This document shows, piece by piece, positions 9,761 through 18,370 of a DNA stretch of 64,000 bases (its first letter is position 1; every line of letters starts with the position of its first letter). The DNA is from Sedimentitalea sp042687825. GTDB lineage: Bacteria; Pseudomonadota; Alphaproteobacteria; Rhodobacterales; Rhodobacteraceae. A model generated the notes under the pieces. The model was not told where the DNA came from and ran no database searches. It saw only the letters and a list, made by a program, of their open reading frames with translations. The stretch covers positions 49,344 through 113,343 of the forward strand of contig NZ_JBHUQE010000011.1 of the NCBI RefSeq assembly GCF_042687825.1, written 5' to 3'. The position numbers were made by a program, and so were the translations under genes.

Positions 9761-10234
9761 CTAGCGCATCGGGTGGCGATAGGCCTGGTGGCAGCTCAGG
9801 CAGGCCGAGACCAGTTGCGGCAGCGTCTGGCGCAGGTCGGCCAGCGACGTGGTGTCCAGGTCGCGCGCGGCGCGCTGGGCGGACTTGGCATGCCCCTTGA
9901 AGTCGCGCCACTGCGTCCAGATCTCGGGCCGGGCGCGGGACAGGGGGTCGGTATGCTGGCGGCGAAACACCGAGGGGATCCGGCCGGTGGCCGAGATCAG
10001 CGACCGGCGTGCCACCCGGGCGCGCGTCTTGTCAAAGATCGCCCGCCCGCCCATCATGTCCGACAGTGTGGTCAGCGACGCGTTGGCGCCGTTCATCGTG
10101 GCCATGCGTTTTTGTACCCCGCGATTCGCAACCTGGCTGATCTGGCCGCTCTGGCCCAGGGCCGCGGTGGCCAGAATCGCCGCGATAATCACGGCTGCTA
10201 GGCTCAGCCGGTGCGGATGGTCCGCCTGTTTCAT
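9761..10234 (-). CDS. class II cytochrome c (c'/c554-like)
   Basis: A 157-residue exported haem protein. Residues 10-28 are a hydrophobic signal or anchor segment after a basic start. The single haem motif CLSCH is at residues 145-149, close to the C-terminus, as in four-helix-bundle class II cytochromes such as c' and c554. It probably carries electrons or binds gases in the periplasm. Linkage of a cytochrome c gene to glutathione-dependent formaldehyde dehydrogenase is known in Paracoccus and Rhodobacter. The ATG follows GGCAGG closely. Confidence 0.85.
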   Translation of the reverse strand: MKQADHPHRLSLAAVIIAAILATAALGQSGQISQVANRGVQKRMATMNGANASLTTLSDMMGGRAIFDKTRARVARRSLISATGRIPSVFRRQHTDPLSRARPEIWTQWRDFKGHAKSAQRAARDLDTTSLADLRQTLPQLVSACLSCHQAYRHPMR

Positions 10235-10295
10235 CCTGCCTGCCCCATATCCTGCCCTGCAAACCGCTCGACTGGTCCGTTGTGGAAATTATATA

Positions 10296-10310
10296 GAACA
10301 AATAATGAAC
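10296..10310 (+). promoter_or_regulatory. LexA (SOS) box, GAAC-N7-GAAC
   Basis: The sequence GAAC, seven bases, GAAC at 10296-10310 matches exactly the direct-repeat LexA operator of alphaproteobacteria. It lies 15 bases before the ATG of the imuB relic, a gene that normally sits in the SOS-controlled imuA-imuB-dnaE2 operon. It also lies 61 bases upstream of the divergent cytochrome c gene. Confidence 0.8.
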
Positions 10311-10324
10311 ATTTAGCTATCGAT

Positions 10325-11123
10325 ATGACGTCCAATCGTCGAATCCTGTCTTTGTAGTTTCCGCGTCCAGCGGCGGATCGGGTGCTGCGCGCCGCATGAG
10401 GTGTGGACGAACGCCCGCTGGCCGTGGTTGCGGAACAGTCCAACATGCAGGTTATCACCTCGTTAATCCCGGCCGCATCGGCGGCCGGTCTGCAGGTTGG
10501 GCAACCGGTGCGCGATGCCCATGCCATGTGTGCCGGGCTGGTGACGCGCACCTGCAATGCGCCCGCCGAGGCGGCGTTCCTGACCGCGCTGCATCTGTTC
10601 GGTGGCGAAGAGGCCCTGCCGGGCGTGATCGACCGGATGCTGCGGCGCCACTGTGCCCGGTTGGCCGACAGGGGGCGCGGCCTGCGGATGGGAGTCATCC
10701 AGAGCGAGCCGGTGCATGCCCGCACCCGGGTCGGGCATCTGCAGGCCGGGCGCGCGGTCAACCAGCTGCTGGCGGGCAACACCGCGCTGGACGATTTGAT
10801 CGGCAGGCTGGGGGCCAGGGTCGGGCCGGAGGTGATCATCCGGCGGCAGCCGGTCTCCAGCCATATTCCGAAAAACACCGCGCAGATGCTGGCCACCGTC
10901 TGGTCGGCCCCGGCGCGCGCGTCTGGCCGGCCGCTCCGCGGCCGCTGCTCATATGCGTCCCGAGCGGATCGCGCCGGAATGGTGGCTGGACGAACCCGAC
11001 TGGTGCAGCGGTGTGCGCGATTACTGGGTCGTGACGACACGATCCGGGGACCGGCTGTGGCTGTTCCATGGCCATGGCGGAGCAATGTCCTCGGGCTGGT
11101 TCTGTCAGGGCAGTTTTGCCTGA
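10325..11123 (+). pseudogene. imuB: decayed imuB (Y-family polymerase-like SOS mutagenesis protein)
   Basis: Reading from ATG 10325, the frame gives MTSNRRILSL, then TAG where ImuB has Trp, then FPRPAADRVLRAA, a TGA at codon 25, and then ERPLAVVAEQSNMQVITSLI. These are ImuB N-terminal sequences. After TALH (about 10595) the frame jumps to LFGGEEAL and then to RLADRGRGLRMG, so large internal parts including the catalytic middle are lost. ALDDLIGRLGARVGPEVIIRR follows, and a frame change near 10920-10950 leads to the C-terminal block PERIAPEWWLDEPDW ... SSGWFCQGSFA, ending at 11123. Full-length ImuB is around 480-520 residues. No imuA or dnaE2 is present. Confidence 0.88.
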
Positions 11124-11280
11124 GCCGTCTTGCCGGCACAGTTTCATGCCCCGAAAAGTTTTTCTGTGCGCCACAGTGCGATAATAACTCCGAGGCCATC
11201 TTGCGGGGTGCCAGACGGCACCACATCTCGGCCCGAAGATGTGCCGGGCCGAAAACCGACCGGGCTGAATGGGGACAGGA

Positions 11281-12234
11281 ATGAACGTTGCAATGTTGAT
11301 CGCTGGCTTCGCCGGCCTGGTGGTGGGTGGTGACCTGCTGGTGCGCGGCGCGGTGGTCCTGGCCCGGCGCCTGGGCATCTCGCCGATGGTCATAGGACTG
11401 ACGCTGGTCGGGTTCGGCACGTCGATGCCGGAACTGGTCACCAGCCTGCAGGCGGCACTGGCCGGATCGCCCGGTATCGCCGTCGGTAACGTGGTTGGCA
11501 GCAACACCGCAAATATCCTGCTGATCATGGGGATGGCCGCACTGATCGCGCCGATGGCCGTGCAGCGCGCCGCTTTTCAGCGCGACGGTTTGTTCCTCGT
11601 ACTGGCCACCGCCGCCTGTCTGGCGGTGGTTCTGAGCGGCAGCATCGGCCGGGCGGCCGGGATGGCGCTGATCGCCGGGCTGGGTGTCTATATGGGCCTT
11701 ACGCTCTATCTGGACCGCGCCAGCACGGTGCGCCAGCAGGGTGCCGGGCTGGACTTGGCCGCGCCCGAACCGGGCGGGTCGGCGGTCTGGCGCGCTCTGG
11801 GCCAGTTTCTGGCCGGGCTGATCCTGACCATCGTGGCGGCGCGGTTGCTGGTCGCGGGTGCGATCAGCCTGGCCGCCGGACTGGGAGTGTCCGAGGCGGT
11901 GATCGGGGTGAGCATCGTGGCCGTCGGTACGTCGATGCCGGAACTGATCACCTCGGTGGTCGCGGCCCGCCAGCGGCAGGCCGACATCGCCTTTGGCAAC
12001 GTGCTGGGCAGCAACATCTTCAATATCCTCGGTATTCTCGGCGTCACGGCGGCGGTGCATCCCCTGACCGTGCCGGCGCAAATTCTCGCTCTGGACATCT
12101 GGGTCATGACGGGCGCCACTGCTCTGCTGGTTGCGTTCGCCTGGTCCGGCTGGCGCATCAGCCGCGGCGAAGGCGCGGCGATGCTGGCGCTTTACGGGCT
12201 GTATCTGGCCTGGATGGTCCATGCCGTGACCTGA
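11281..12234 (+). CDS. calcium/sodium antiporter (CaCA family)
   Basis: A 317-residue cation/Ca2+ exchanger of the inner membrane, related to YrbG. The two internal alpha-repeats are clear: GFGTSMPELVTS with GNVVGSNTANILL in the first half, and AVGTSMPELITS with GNVLGSNIFNILG in the second. These carry the acidic and polar ion-binding residues. Ten membrane helices are expected. The ATG at 11281 is preferred to one four codons upstream, which overlaps the purine-rich GGGGACAGGA ribosome site. Bases 11124-11280 hold no gene. Confidence 0.9.
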   Translation: MNVAMLIAGFAGLVVGGDLLVRGAVVLARRLGISPMVIGLTLVGFGTSMPELVTSLQAALAGSPGIAVGNVVGSNTANILLIMGMAALIAPMAVQRAAFQRDGLFLVLATAACLAVVLSGSIGRAAGMALIAGLGVYMGLTLYLDRASTVRQQGAGLDLAAPEPGGSAVWRALGQFLAGLILTIVAARLLVAGAISLAAGLGVSEAVIGVSIVAVGTSMPELITSVVAARQRQADIAFGNVLGSNIFNILGILGVTAAVHPLTVPAQILALDIWVMTGATALLVAFAWSGWRISRGEGAAMLALYGLYLAWMVHAVT

Positions 12235-12316
12235 GGACATGCGTTCGAATCCGCCGCTGTCAGGTGCGGCAGGCCGCGCTTTGACGTGATCGCCCATTCC
12301 GCGCTAAGGCTTGCGG

Positions 12317-13114
12317 ATGGACCCGCTGGCACCGCTTATCACCGCATTGCATACCGAAGGCCGACTGCGTGTCTGGTCATTGATCATCACCGTCTTCGGC
12401 GATCTGGTCCAGCACCGGGGCGGCGAGATTTCGACCGCCAGGCTGCGGGCCTTGCTGGGTCGGGTCGGGGTCGAACAGGGCACCCTGCGCACGGCCCTGT
12501 CGCGGCTGGGCAGCGACGGCTGGGTGCACAGCGAACGCAACGGGCGCACCAGTCTCTATCGGCTGAGCCGGCAGGGAATCGAGCGGTTCGCCCCGGCGAC
12601 GACGCGGATCTATGCAGCGCCGCGCACAGCGCCGGTTACGAAATGGGCGGCGGTGCTTACCCTGGCCGGGACCGGCGCCCAGAGCGTTCGGATCTGCCCC
12701 GCCGACGAGGCGCCGGCGGCGGCCGATTGCCGGATCGTGGGCGATCTGGCGCAGGTTTCCGATGCCTATCGCGCCACGACGCTGAGCCCTGACCATCGTC
12801 AGGCTCTGGCGGCTTTGGCTGCCGACCTGGCGGCATTGCAGCGCCCTGTGACGACGCCGCTGGACGCGGCGGCGGCACGGCTGCTGCTGATTCACCGCTG
12901 GCGGCGCATCGTGCTGCGTTATCCCGATCCGGTGCCGGATCTGATGCCGGCGGACGCGCCGCTGACCGATCCGCGCGCCGAGGTGGCGCGCGCCTATCGC
13001 GCGCTGACACCGGCCGCCGAGGTCTGGCTGAGCCAGGCCGACGACGGTCTCAGCGCCATGCCGGATCCCGTGTCAGAGGTCGAAAATCGCTTTGGAAACA
13101 TGCAACAGACTTGA
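12317..13114 (+). CDS. PaaX family transcriptional regulator
   Basis: A 265-residue regulator of the PaaX family, named for the repressor of phenylacetate catabolism, which responds to phenylacetyl-CoA. The N-terminal winged helix spans about residues 25-95 (TLRTALSRLGSDGWV, RTSLYRLS). A middle cas2-like fold and a C-terminal helical domain with LLLIHRWRRIVLRYPDPVP follow. AAGG lies seven bases before ATG 12317. No paa genes are in the window, so its target is elsewhere or it is a paralogue with another ligand. Confidence 0.85.
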   Translation: MDPLAPLITALHTEGRLRVWSLIITVFGDLVQHRGGEISTARLRALLGRVGVEQGTLRTALSRLGSDGWVHSERNGRTSLYRLSRQGIERFAPATTRIYAAPRTAPVTKWAAVLTLAGTGAQSVRICPADEAPAAADCRIVGDLAQVSDAYRATTLSPDHRQALAALAADLAALQRPVTTPLDAAAARLLLIHRWRRIVLRYPDPVPDLMPADAPLTDPRAEVARAYRALTPAAEVWLSQADDGLSAMPDPVSEVENRFGNMQQT

Positions 13115-13145
13115 TTTGGCCGCATTTTAGCGCAACTCTGGCTGC

Positions 13146-13490
13146 ATGACGATCCAACCGCCCAATCCGTTTCCCCAAGGCCCGGTTCCGGTTCAGGTGG
13201 CATTCGACCGGCGTGAATTGTCCGTGATCCTGTCGCTCTACGGTCGCATGGTGGCGGCCGGAGAATGGCGCGACTATGGAATCTCCTGCCTGCGCGATCT
13301 GGCGGTGTTCTCGGTGTTCCGGCGCACCGCTGAAAACCCACTCTATCGGATCGAAAAGCGTCCCAAGCTGCGCAACCGGCAGGGCATGTATTCGGTGGTC
13401 GGCATCGACGGACAGATCCTCAAACGCGGTGCCGATCTGAAAACCGTGCTGCGGGTGCTGGAACGCAAGCTGATCCGCGCGGTCGACTAG
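13146..13490 (+). CDS. DUF2794 domain protein
   Basis: A 114-residue protein matching the alphaproteobacterial DUF2794 family over its whole length (FDRRELSVILSLYGRMVAAG, AVFSVFRRTAENPLYRIEKRP). It is small, charged and without signal peptide, so cytoplasmic. No function is established. It ends four bases inside the convergent NlpC/P60 gene. Confidence 0.87.
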   Translation: MTIQPPNPFPQGPVPVQVAFDRRELSVILSLYGRMVAAGEWRDYGISCLRDLAVFSVFRRTAENPLYRIEKRPKLRNRQGMYSVVGIDGQILKRGADLKTVLRVLERKLIRAVD

Positions 13491-14335
13491 GCCCCGCTTG
13501 CCGGCGGCAGGCAGGGCCGCAGATGCGCGGTGACCGCACCGTCACCCAGTGCCTTGATACGCGTGAGAGCCGCCTGCAGGGGCTCGTCCCGGACCGCCAT
13601 GTGGTGCGCGTTGGCATGGATCAGCCGGTCGCGACCCGACACCAGCGCCACGTGACCTTTCCAGAACAGCAGATCGCCCCGTTGCGGGGTGGTGCCTGGT
13701 TCCAGCCGCTGGCCCAGCGTGGCCTGCTGCTGGTCGCTGTCGCCGGGGCAGGGGTGGCCGCAGGCCAGCAGGGCCGCCTGCACCAGCCCCGAACAATCGA
13801 TGCCCAGACGGCTGTTGCCGCCCCACAAATACGGCGTGCCGAGGAACAGCCGGGCAACGGCGACCGGATCGTCCAGCCGGTCGGCGATGACGCGCAGATG
13901 CACCCGCGGCACAAAGCCCTGGGCGGTTTCGACAAAGGCACCGGTTTCGGAGCGCACGGTCACAAGGCTGCCAAAGCTAAGCATCTGGCGGTCCGGCGAC
14001 TTGATGTCAGGGGCGGCATAAAGATGCGTGGCCGGAGCGCTGACCCAATGGGTAGGCGTCTGCTCCGGCCCGAGGGCCGCGTCGGGCAGATAGCCCACAT
14101 AGCCATCCTTGCGCGCCTGCACGAAACTGTGGCCGCGATGGGTCTCATACCGGTCCACCGTTTCGCCATACAGCAGTTGCCGGTCGCGCGCCTCGCCCGG
14201 CGCCCGCAACAGATCGACCACGGGCCAGGTGACGCGCATTGTCTGAGGGCGCACCCGTTTCACGCCTGCCGGCACCTGCATCAGATGCGCGGCCGCCACC
14301 CGCGCGTTCATCGGCGTGCTGCGCCTGTCGCTCAC
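13487..14335 (-). CDS. NlpC/P60 family peptidase with SH3-like domain
   Basis: A 282-residue protein. Residues 30-150 form bacterial SH3-like repeats (RAPGEARDRQLLYGE, LYAAPDIKSPDRQMLSFG). Residues 155-275 form an NlpC/P60 cysteine peptidase domain with nucleophile Cys181 in GIDCSGLV and the histidine in GDLLFWKGHVALV. The family cleaves D-gamma-glutamyl-meso-diaminopimelate bonds of muropeptides. There is no obvious signal peptide, which points to cytoplasmic peptide recycling. Its start overlaps the stop of the leucyl aminopeptidase gene by four bases, a pairing that suits sequential peptide breakdown. Confidence 0.9.
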   Translation of the reverse strand: MSDRRSTPMNARVAAAHLMQVPAGVKRVRPQTMRVTWPVVDLLRAPGEARDRQLLYGETVDRYETHRGHSFVQARKDGYVGYLPDAALGPEQTPTHWVSAPATHLYAAPDIKSPDRQMLSFGSLVTVRSETGAFVETAQGFVPRVHLRVIADRLDDPVAVARLFLGTPYLWGGNSRLGIDCSGLVQAALLACGHPCPGDSDQQQATLGQRLEPGTTPQRGDLLFWKGHVALVSGRDRLIHANAHHMAVRDEPLQAALTRIKALGDGAVTAHLRPCLPPASGA

Positions 14336-15714
14336 AGGTCCAGCAGGTCGGGCAGCGCGTCCAGCAGCGCCCGCGCGCCCATGCCGACGCCCCCCTTGGG
14401 ACGGGCCGGGGCATTCATCGATTGCCAGGCATAGATGTCGAAATGCACATAGGGCACGCTGGATACGAAACGGCGCAGGAACAGCGCGGCAGTGATCGCA
14501 CCGGCGAACCCGCCCGTAGGGGCATTGTCCAGATCGGCATTGGTCGGTTCGATCTTGGCTTCATAGGCCTCGTGAAACGGCATCCGCCAGACCGGGTCAT
14601 CCACACGCGCCGCGGCCCGGCTCAAGGCCTGGGCGATGCCGTCGCTGTCGGTAAAAAACGGCGCGATGTCCGAGCCGACAGCGACCCGCGCCGCGCCGGT
14701 CAGGGTGGCCATCGACACAACCAGATCAGGGTCTTCGGCGTCGGCCAGGGCCAGGGCATCGGCCAGAACCAGCCGGCCTTCGGCGTCGGTATTGTTGTTT
14801 TCCACCGTCAGACCCTTGCGCGAGGTCAGGATATCGCCGGGGCGAAAGGCATTGCCCGAAACGGCATTTTCGACCGCCGGGATCAGCACCCGCAACTGCA
14901 GCGGCAGGTTCAGCGCCATGATCATCTGCGCCAGACCCAGAACCGTCGCCGCCCCGCCCATGTCCTTTTTCATGATCAGCATGCCGGCAGAGGGCTTGAG
15001 ATTCAGCCCGCCGGTATCGAAGCAGACACCCTTGCCCACCAGGGTCAGTTTCGGCCCCGATTCCCCCCAGCGCAGATCGATCAGCCGCGGTGGTGTCGCC
15101 GACGCCCGGCCGACCGTGTGGATCAGCGGAAAATTCTGGTGCAGCAGATCGTCACCGACGATTTCGGACACGGTTGCGCCATGGGCCGCGGCGACCTCGC
15201 GGGCGGCTGCCGCCAGTTGCTCGGGTCCCATGTCGGAGGTGGGGGTGTTGACCAGATCGCGGATCAGGGTCTCGGCTTGCGCCAGAATCTCGACGCGTGC
15301 CGTGTCGACGCCGGCTGGTGCCACCAGTTCAAGGCGTTTGGTCGGTTTGCGCTTGTAGCGATCGAAACGATAGCCCGACAACAGCCAGCCCAGACACTCG
15401 ATTTCGGCCACTTCCTGCGGCAGGCCGGATGCGATGCGATAACGGCCCTCGGGCAGCTTGGCGGCGGTATGGGCCAGCGCAAAATGCACCCGCGCCCGCT
15501 TGGCCGCTGTGCCGTAACCGGCCAGCGCCATCACCGGCCGGCCCTGAGGGCCCGGAACCAGCAACGCCTGCCCCAGCGCGCCGGTAAACCCGTTCTGCTC
15601 GACCCAGGTTGCAACCTGCGAGTCCTGGGTCTGCAACCACGAGGTCAGGTCGCCGGAGTCGATGACATGCATGGCCAGTGCATCGGTGGAGGTTTTGGCA
15701 AAAGCTGAGGGCAT
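14332..15714 (-). CDS. leucyl aminopeptidase family protein (M17)
   Basis: A 460-residue two-metal aminopeptidase of family M17, releasing N-terminal residues from peptides. The signature NTDAEGRLVLADAL is present, along with GVCFDTGGLNLKPS and the lysine-containing KKDMGGAA, supplying the metal ligands and catalytic lysine and arginine. The N-terminal 150 residues are the variable domain. ATG 15714 is chosen because it begins the alignable part; ATGs at 15738 and 15774 are also in frame. It is coupled to the downstream NlpC/P60 gene by an ATGA overlap. Confidence 0.9.
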   Translation of the reverse strand: MPSAFAKTSTDALAMHVIDSGDLTSWLQTQDSQVATWVEQNGFTGALGQALLVPGPQGRPVMALAGYGTAAKRARVHFALAHTAAKLPEGRYRIASGLPQEVAEIECLGWLLSGYRFDRYKRKPTKRLELVAPAGVDTARVEILAQAETLIRDLVNTPTSDMGPEQLAAAAREVAAAHGATVSEIVGDDLLHQNFPLIHTVGRASATPPRLIDLRWGESGPKLTLVGKGVCFDTGGLNLKPSAGMLIMKKDMGGAATVLGLAQMIMALNLPLQLRVLIPAVENAVSGNAFRPGDILTSRKGLTVENNNTDAEGRLVLADALALADAEDPDLVVSMATLTGAARVAVGSDIAPFFTDSDGIAQALSRAAARVDDPVWRMPFHEAYEAKIEPTNADLDNAPTGGFAGAITAALFLRRFVSSVPYVHFDIYAWQSMNAPARPKGGVGMGARALLDALPDLLDL

Positions 15715-15780
15715 CGGTCGCTCGCGGTTCGGAAACATTGGCCCGCAGCCTAGCCGCACGCTCTGGTGGTGCAAGCCCCG

Positions 15781-16161
15781 TCAGACCGAAAGATCCTGCA
15801 GATCCCAGACCGCTGTCAGCGAGCGTTCGCCGATGCGGATCAGGCGGAACAGGGTGGCCGCCGTCGCCGCCGTATCGCCGGAATCGGTGGTGATCGTGAC
15901 ATCATTGGCCACGCGCGCCAGGGTATTCATCCCGATCTGCTCGGCGATGGCAATCAGCGAGCGGGCGCATTTGCGCAGGGCCGGGTCGTCGCGCTGGCGC
16001 CACAGACGTTCGCAATGCGACAACCGCACCGCCAGTTCCTCGATCGCCCGGCATACGACATCCTCGGCCCCGGACTGACCCAGCTGCAGGTACAGCGCGT
16101 TCAGCTGGTCCCGGTCCAAACGCACGGTTTCCGCCGGAACAAGCGTCGTTACATGATTCAT
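15781..16161 (-). CDS. conserved helical protein, possibly Hpt-like
   Basis: A 126-residue cytoplasmic protein predicted to be all helical. It resembles a family seen in Rhodobacteraceae but has no established function. The segment ALRKCARSLIAIAEQIGMNTLARVANDV has the spacing of a histidine phosphotransfer (Hpt) helix, with Arg where Hpt has the phosphorylated His. If that likeness is real it would be a non-phosphorylatable Hpt-like scaffold. ATG 16161 is preferred because GGGTGA precedes it. Confidence 0.7.
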   Translation of the reverse strand: MNHVTTLVPAETVRLDRDQLNALYLQLGQSGAEDVVCRAIEELAVRLSHCERLWRQRDDPALRKCARSLIAIAEQIGMNTLARVANDVTITTDSGDTAATAATLFRLIRIGERSLTAVWDLQDLSV

Positions 16162-16324
16162 TTCGTCACCCAATTTCTAAACCCCCACGGCTGTCATCAA
16201 TCTGTCCGAGACAGGTTTGCAAAAGGTTTCGAGCCGCCGGGCGGATGGCTCGAATTTGGGTAGAATGCGGGCTATAATCAGGACCGTATCTTCAACCTCC
16301 TAGAAACAGACCAGGGACACATTC

Positions 16325-16975
16325 ATGGAATTTGCCAAACCTCTCCCAGCCTATCTTGTTCAGCGGTATCACGGGTGGAAGGCCACCTCGTATCAGGAAA
16401 ATCAGGGATGGTACCGACGCTTAGCAACCGAGGGCCAGAGACCGCGTGCAATGGTGATCTCGTGCTGTGACAGCCGGGTCCATGTCACGTCGATCTTTGG
16501 TGCGGATCGGGGCGAGTTCTTCATTCACCGCAATATCGCGAACCTGGTGCCGCCCTACGAGCCGGATGGCGACCATCACGGCACCAGCGCGACGGTGGAA
16601 TATGCGGTGACCGCACTGAAGGTGTCGCATCTGATCGTTCTGGGGCATTCGCAATGCGGCGGCGTGGCCGGTTGCATCGAAATGTGCAAGGGCAATGCGC
16701 CCGAACTGGATGCCAAAGAGAGCTTTGTCGGGCGCTGGATGGATATTCTGCGTCCTAAATACGACAAGGTGGCCGCCATCGAGGACCCCGCGGATCAGGC
16801 ACGGGAGTTTGAAAAACAAGCGGTTGTCGCATCGCTGGACAACCTGATGACCTTTCCTTTCGTGGCCAGCGCCGTCAAATCCGGCGAACTCAGCCTGCAC
16901 GGGCTGTGGACCGAAATCGCCGAGGGCGGGCTGGAATGCTACGATCCCTCTTCGGGTCATTTCCAGCCGGTCTGA
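16325..16975 (+). CDS. beta-carbonic anhydrase
   Basis: A 216-residue zinc enzyme that interconverts CO2 and bicarbonate. Zinc ligands are Cys47, His108 and Cys111, in CCDSRV and GHSQCGG; Asp49 and Arg51 form the catalytic dyad. The length and the C-terminal LHGLWTEIAEGGLECYD segment fit plant-type beta-carbonic anhydrases. It is a single gene ended by an intrinsic terminator at 17026. It supplies bicarbonate for carboxylases. Confidence 0.94.
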   Translation: MEFAKPLPAYLVQRYHGWKATSYQENQGWYRRLATEGQRPRAMVISCCDSRVHVTSIFGADRGEFFIHRNIANLVPPYEPDGDHHGTSATVEYAVTALKVSHLIVLGHSQCGGVAGCIEMCKGNAPELDAKESFVGRWMDILRPKYDKVAAIEDPADQAREFEKQAVVASLDNLMTFPFVASAVKSGELSLHGLWTEIAEGGLECYDPSSGHFQPV

Positions 16976-17025
16976 TCGCAGATCGCGGCCGCGGGCAGCG
17001 CCTGCGGCCAAACCCGGAACATGCA

Positions 17026-17053
17026 CCGATCCGCTTGGCGGGTCGGCGTTTTT
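17026..17053 (+). terminator. intrinsic terminator of carbonic anhydrase gene
   Basis: A 9-bp stem (17026-17034 with 17038-17046, one G-U pair) with a three-base loop is followed by TTTTT at 17049-17053, 50 bases after the carbonic anhydrase stop. Confidence 0.75.
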
Positions 17054-17306
17054 CTGTGAGTAGAGGGGGGGGCGGAGATCGGACCGGTCCGGAAAATAAT
17101 CGGTGCCCCGCAGGTCGCGAATCGCTTTTGTCCGGCACGCTGTGACGCAGGGCGATCCGGTCTCGGATTATGGCGGTCGGCGTGAAGGTGCGGGCATTCG
17201 CCGCGGGATCGCGGAGGCCGATTTTGGCGGGGTCAGAGGTGCCGCGGCGCGGATAGTTTTGCATCCGCCGAGAGCGAACCGACCTGCGTTCAGGCGTGTC
17301 CGGCAT

Positions 17307-17359
17307 TGCGCGCCGCTGGCCGTGGGGCCGACGGCGCGCAGCCTTTTTCAGCCTTTTTT
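17307..17359 (+). terminator. strong plus-strand terminator hairpin beside asd
   Basis: TGCGCGCCG (17307-17315) pairs perfectly with CGGCGCGCA (17332-17340), with an inner GGCC/GGCC stem, and is followed by TTTTT (17344-17348) and TTTTTT (17354-17359). The T-runs are on the plus strand and enter the 3' end of asd, which is on the minus strand. The remaining bases of the gap 16976-17347 contain no recognisable gene. Confidence 0.6.
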
Positions 17360-18370
17360 CAGCACCCAGGTGCCCAGGGTTTCCGCGATCTGCACGGCGT
17401 TCAGAGCGGCGCCCTTGCGCAGGTTGTCGCTGACGCACCACAGGTTCAGACCGTTGTCGATGGTGCTGTCCTGACGGATCCGGCTGATAAAGGTGGCATA
17501 GTCGCCGACGCATTCCACCGGTGTCACGTAACCGCCATTCTCGCGCTTGTCGATCACCATGATCCCGGGCGCTTCGCGCAGGATGTCACGGGCTTCGTCC
17601 TCGTCCAGATGGTCTTCGAACTCGATGTTCACCGCTTCGGAATGGCCGACAAAGACCGGCACCCGCACGCAGGTCGCGGTGACCTTGATCGCCGGATCGA
17701 CGATCTTTTTGGTTTCCGCCACCATCTTCCATTCTTCCTTGGTCGACCCGTCCTCCATGAACATGTCGATATGCGGAATGACGTTAAAGGCGATCTGCTT
17801 GGTGAACTTCTTGGCCGGTTTGTCGTCGACCGGATTATAGATGCTCTTGGTCTGGTCCCACAGCTCGTCTATGCCCTCTTTGCCGGCCCCCGAGACCGAC
17901 TGGTAGGTGCTGACCACCACCCGCTTGATCCGGGCCCGGTCATGCAGCGGCTTTAGCGCCACGACCATCTGCGCGGTCGAGCAGTTCGGGTTGGCAATGA
18001 TGTTCTTCTTGGAATAATCCTTGATCGCCTCGGGGTTCACCTCGGGCACGATCAGCGGAACATCCGGGTCATAGCGGTAGAGCGAGCTGTTATCGATCAC
18101 CACGCAACCGGCGGCGGCGGCCTTGGGCGCATAGATCTTGGTGGCCTCGGAGCCGACGGCGAACAGCGCCATGTCCCAGCCACTGAAATCGAAGGTGTCC
18201 AGATCCTGGGTGGTCAGGGTCTTGTCGCCAAAGCTCACTTCGGTGCCCAGCGATTTTCGGCTCGCCAGAACGGCGATCTCATCGACCGGGTACTGGCGCT
18301 CGGCCAGGATGTTCAGCATTTCGCGGCCCACATTGCCTGTGGCGCCGACAACGACGACGCGGTATCCCAT
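17348..18370 (-). CDS. asd: aspartate-semialdehyde dehydrogenase
   Basis: A 340-residue NADPH-dependent enzyme that reduces aspartyl phosphate to aspartate semialdehyde, the branch point for lysine/diaminopimelate, threonine and methionine. The N-terminal Rossmann loop is GATGNVGREML. The catalytic cysteine is Cys130 in ANPNCSTAQ; the active-site histidine and substrate arginine lie in ATCVRVPVFVGHSEAV. GGAGAA stands eight bases before ATG 18370. Confidence 0.95.
   Translation of the reverse strand: MGYRVVVVGATGNVGREMLNILAERQYPVDEIAVLASRKSLGTEVSFGDKTLTTQDLDTFDFSGWDMALFAVGSEATKIYAPKAAAAGCVVIDNSSLYRYDPDVPLIVPEVNPEAIKDYSKKNIIANPNCSTAQMVVALKPLHDRARIKRVVVSTYQSVSGAGKEGIDELWDQTKSIYNPVDDKPAKKFTKQIAFNVIPHIDMFMEDGSTKEEWKMVAETKKIVDPAIKVTATCVRVPVFVGHSEAVNIEFEDHLDEDEARDILREAPGIMVIDKRENGGYVTPVECVGDYATFISRIRQDSTIDNGLNLWCVSDNLRKGAALNAVQIAETLGTWVLKKG

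Noticed and set aside
10403..11284. A functional 293-residue protein from GTG 10403
   Set aside because: The frame joins fragments of ImuB missing the catalytic middle, has stops just upstream that interrupt the ImuB N-terminus, and drifts out of the ImuB frame before its end.
10231..12297. A 688-codon open frame on the minus strand opposite the imuB relic and the CaCA exchanger
   Set aside because: It is rich in Arg, Gln, His, Asp and Pro with no domain, typical of an antisense frame in GC-rich DNA, and it covers clear genes on the other strand.
16976..17347. Protein-coding genes in the gap between carbonic anhydrase and asd
   Set aside because: Short frames there show no ribosome site, no domain and shadow-like composition.
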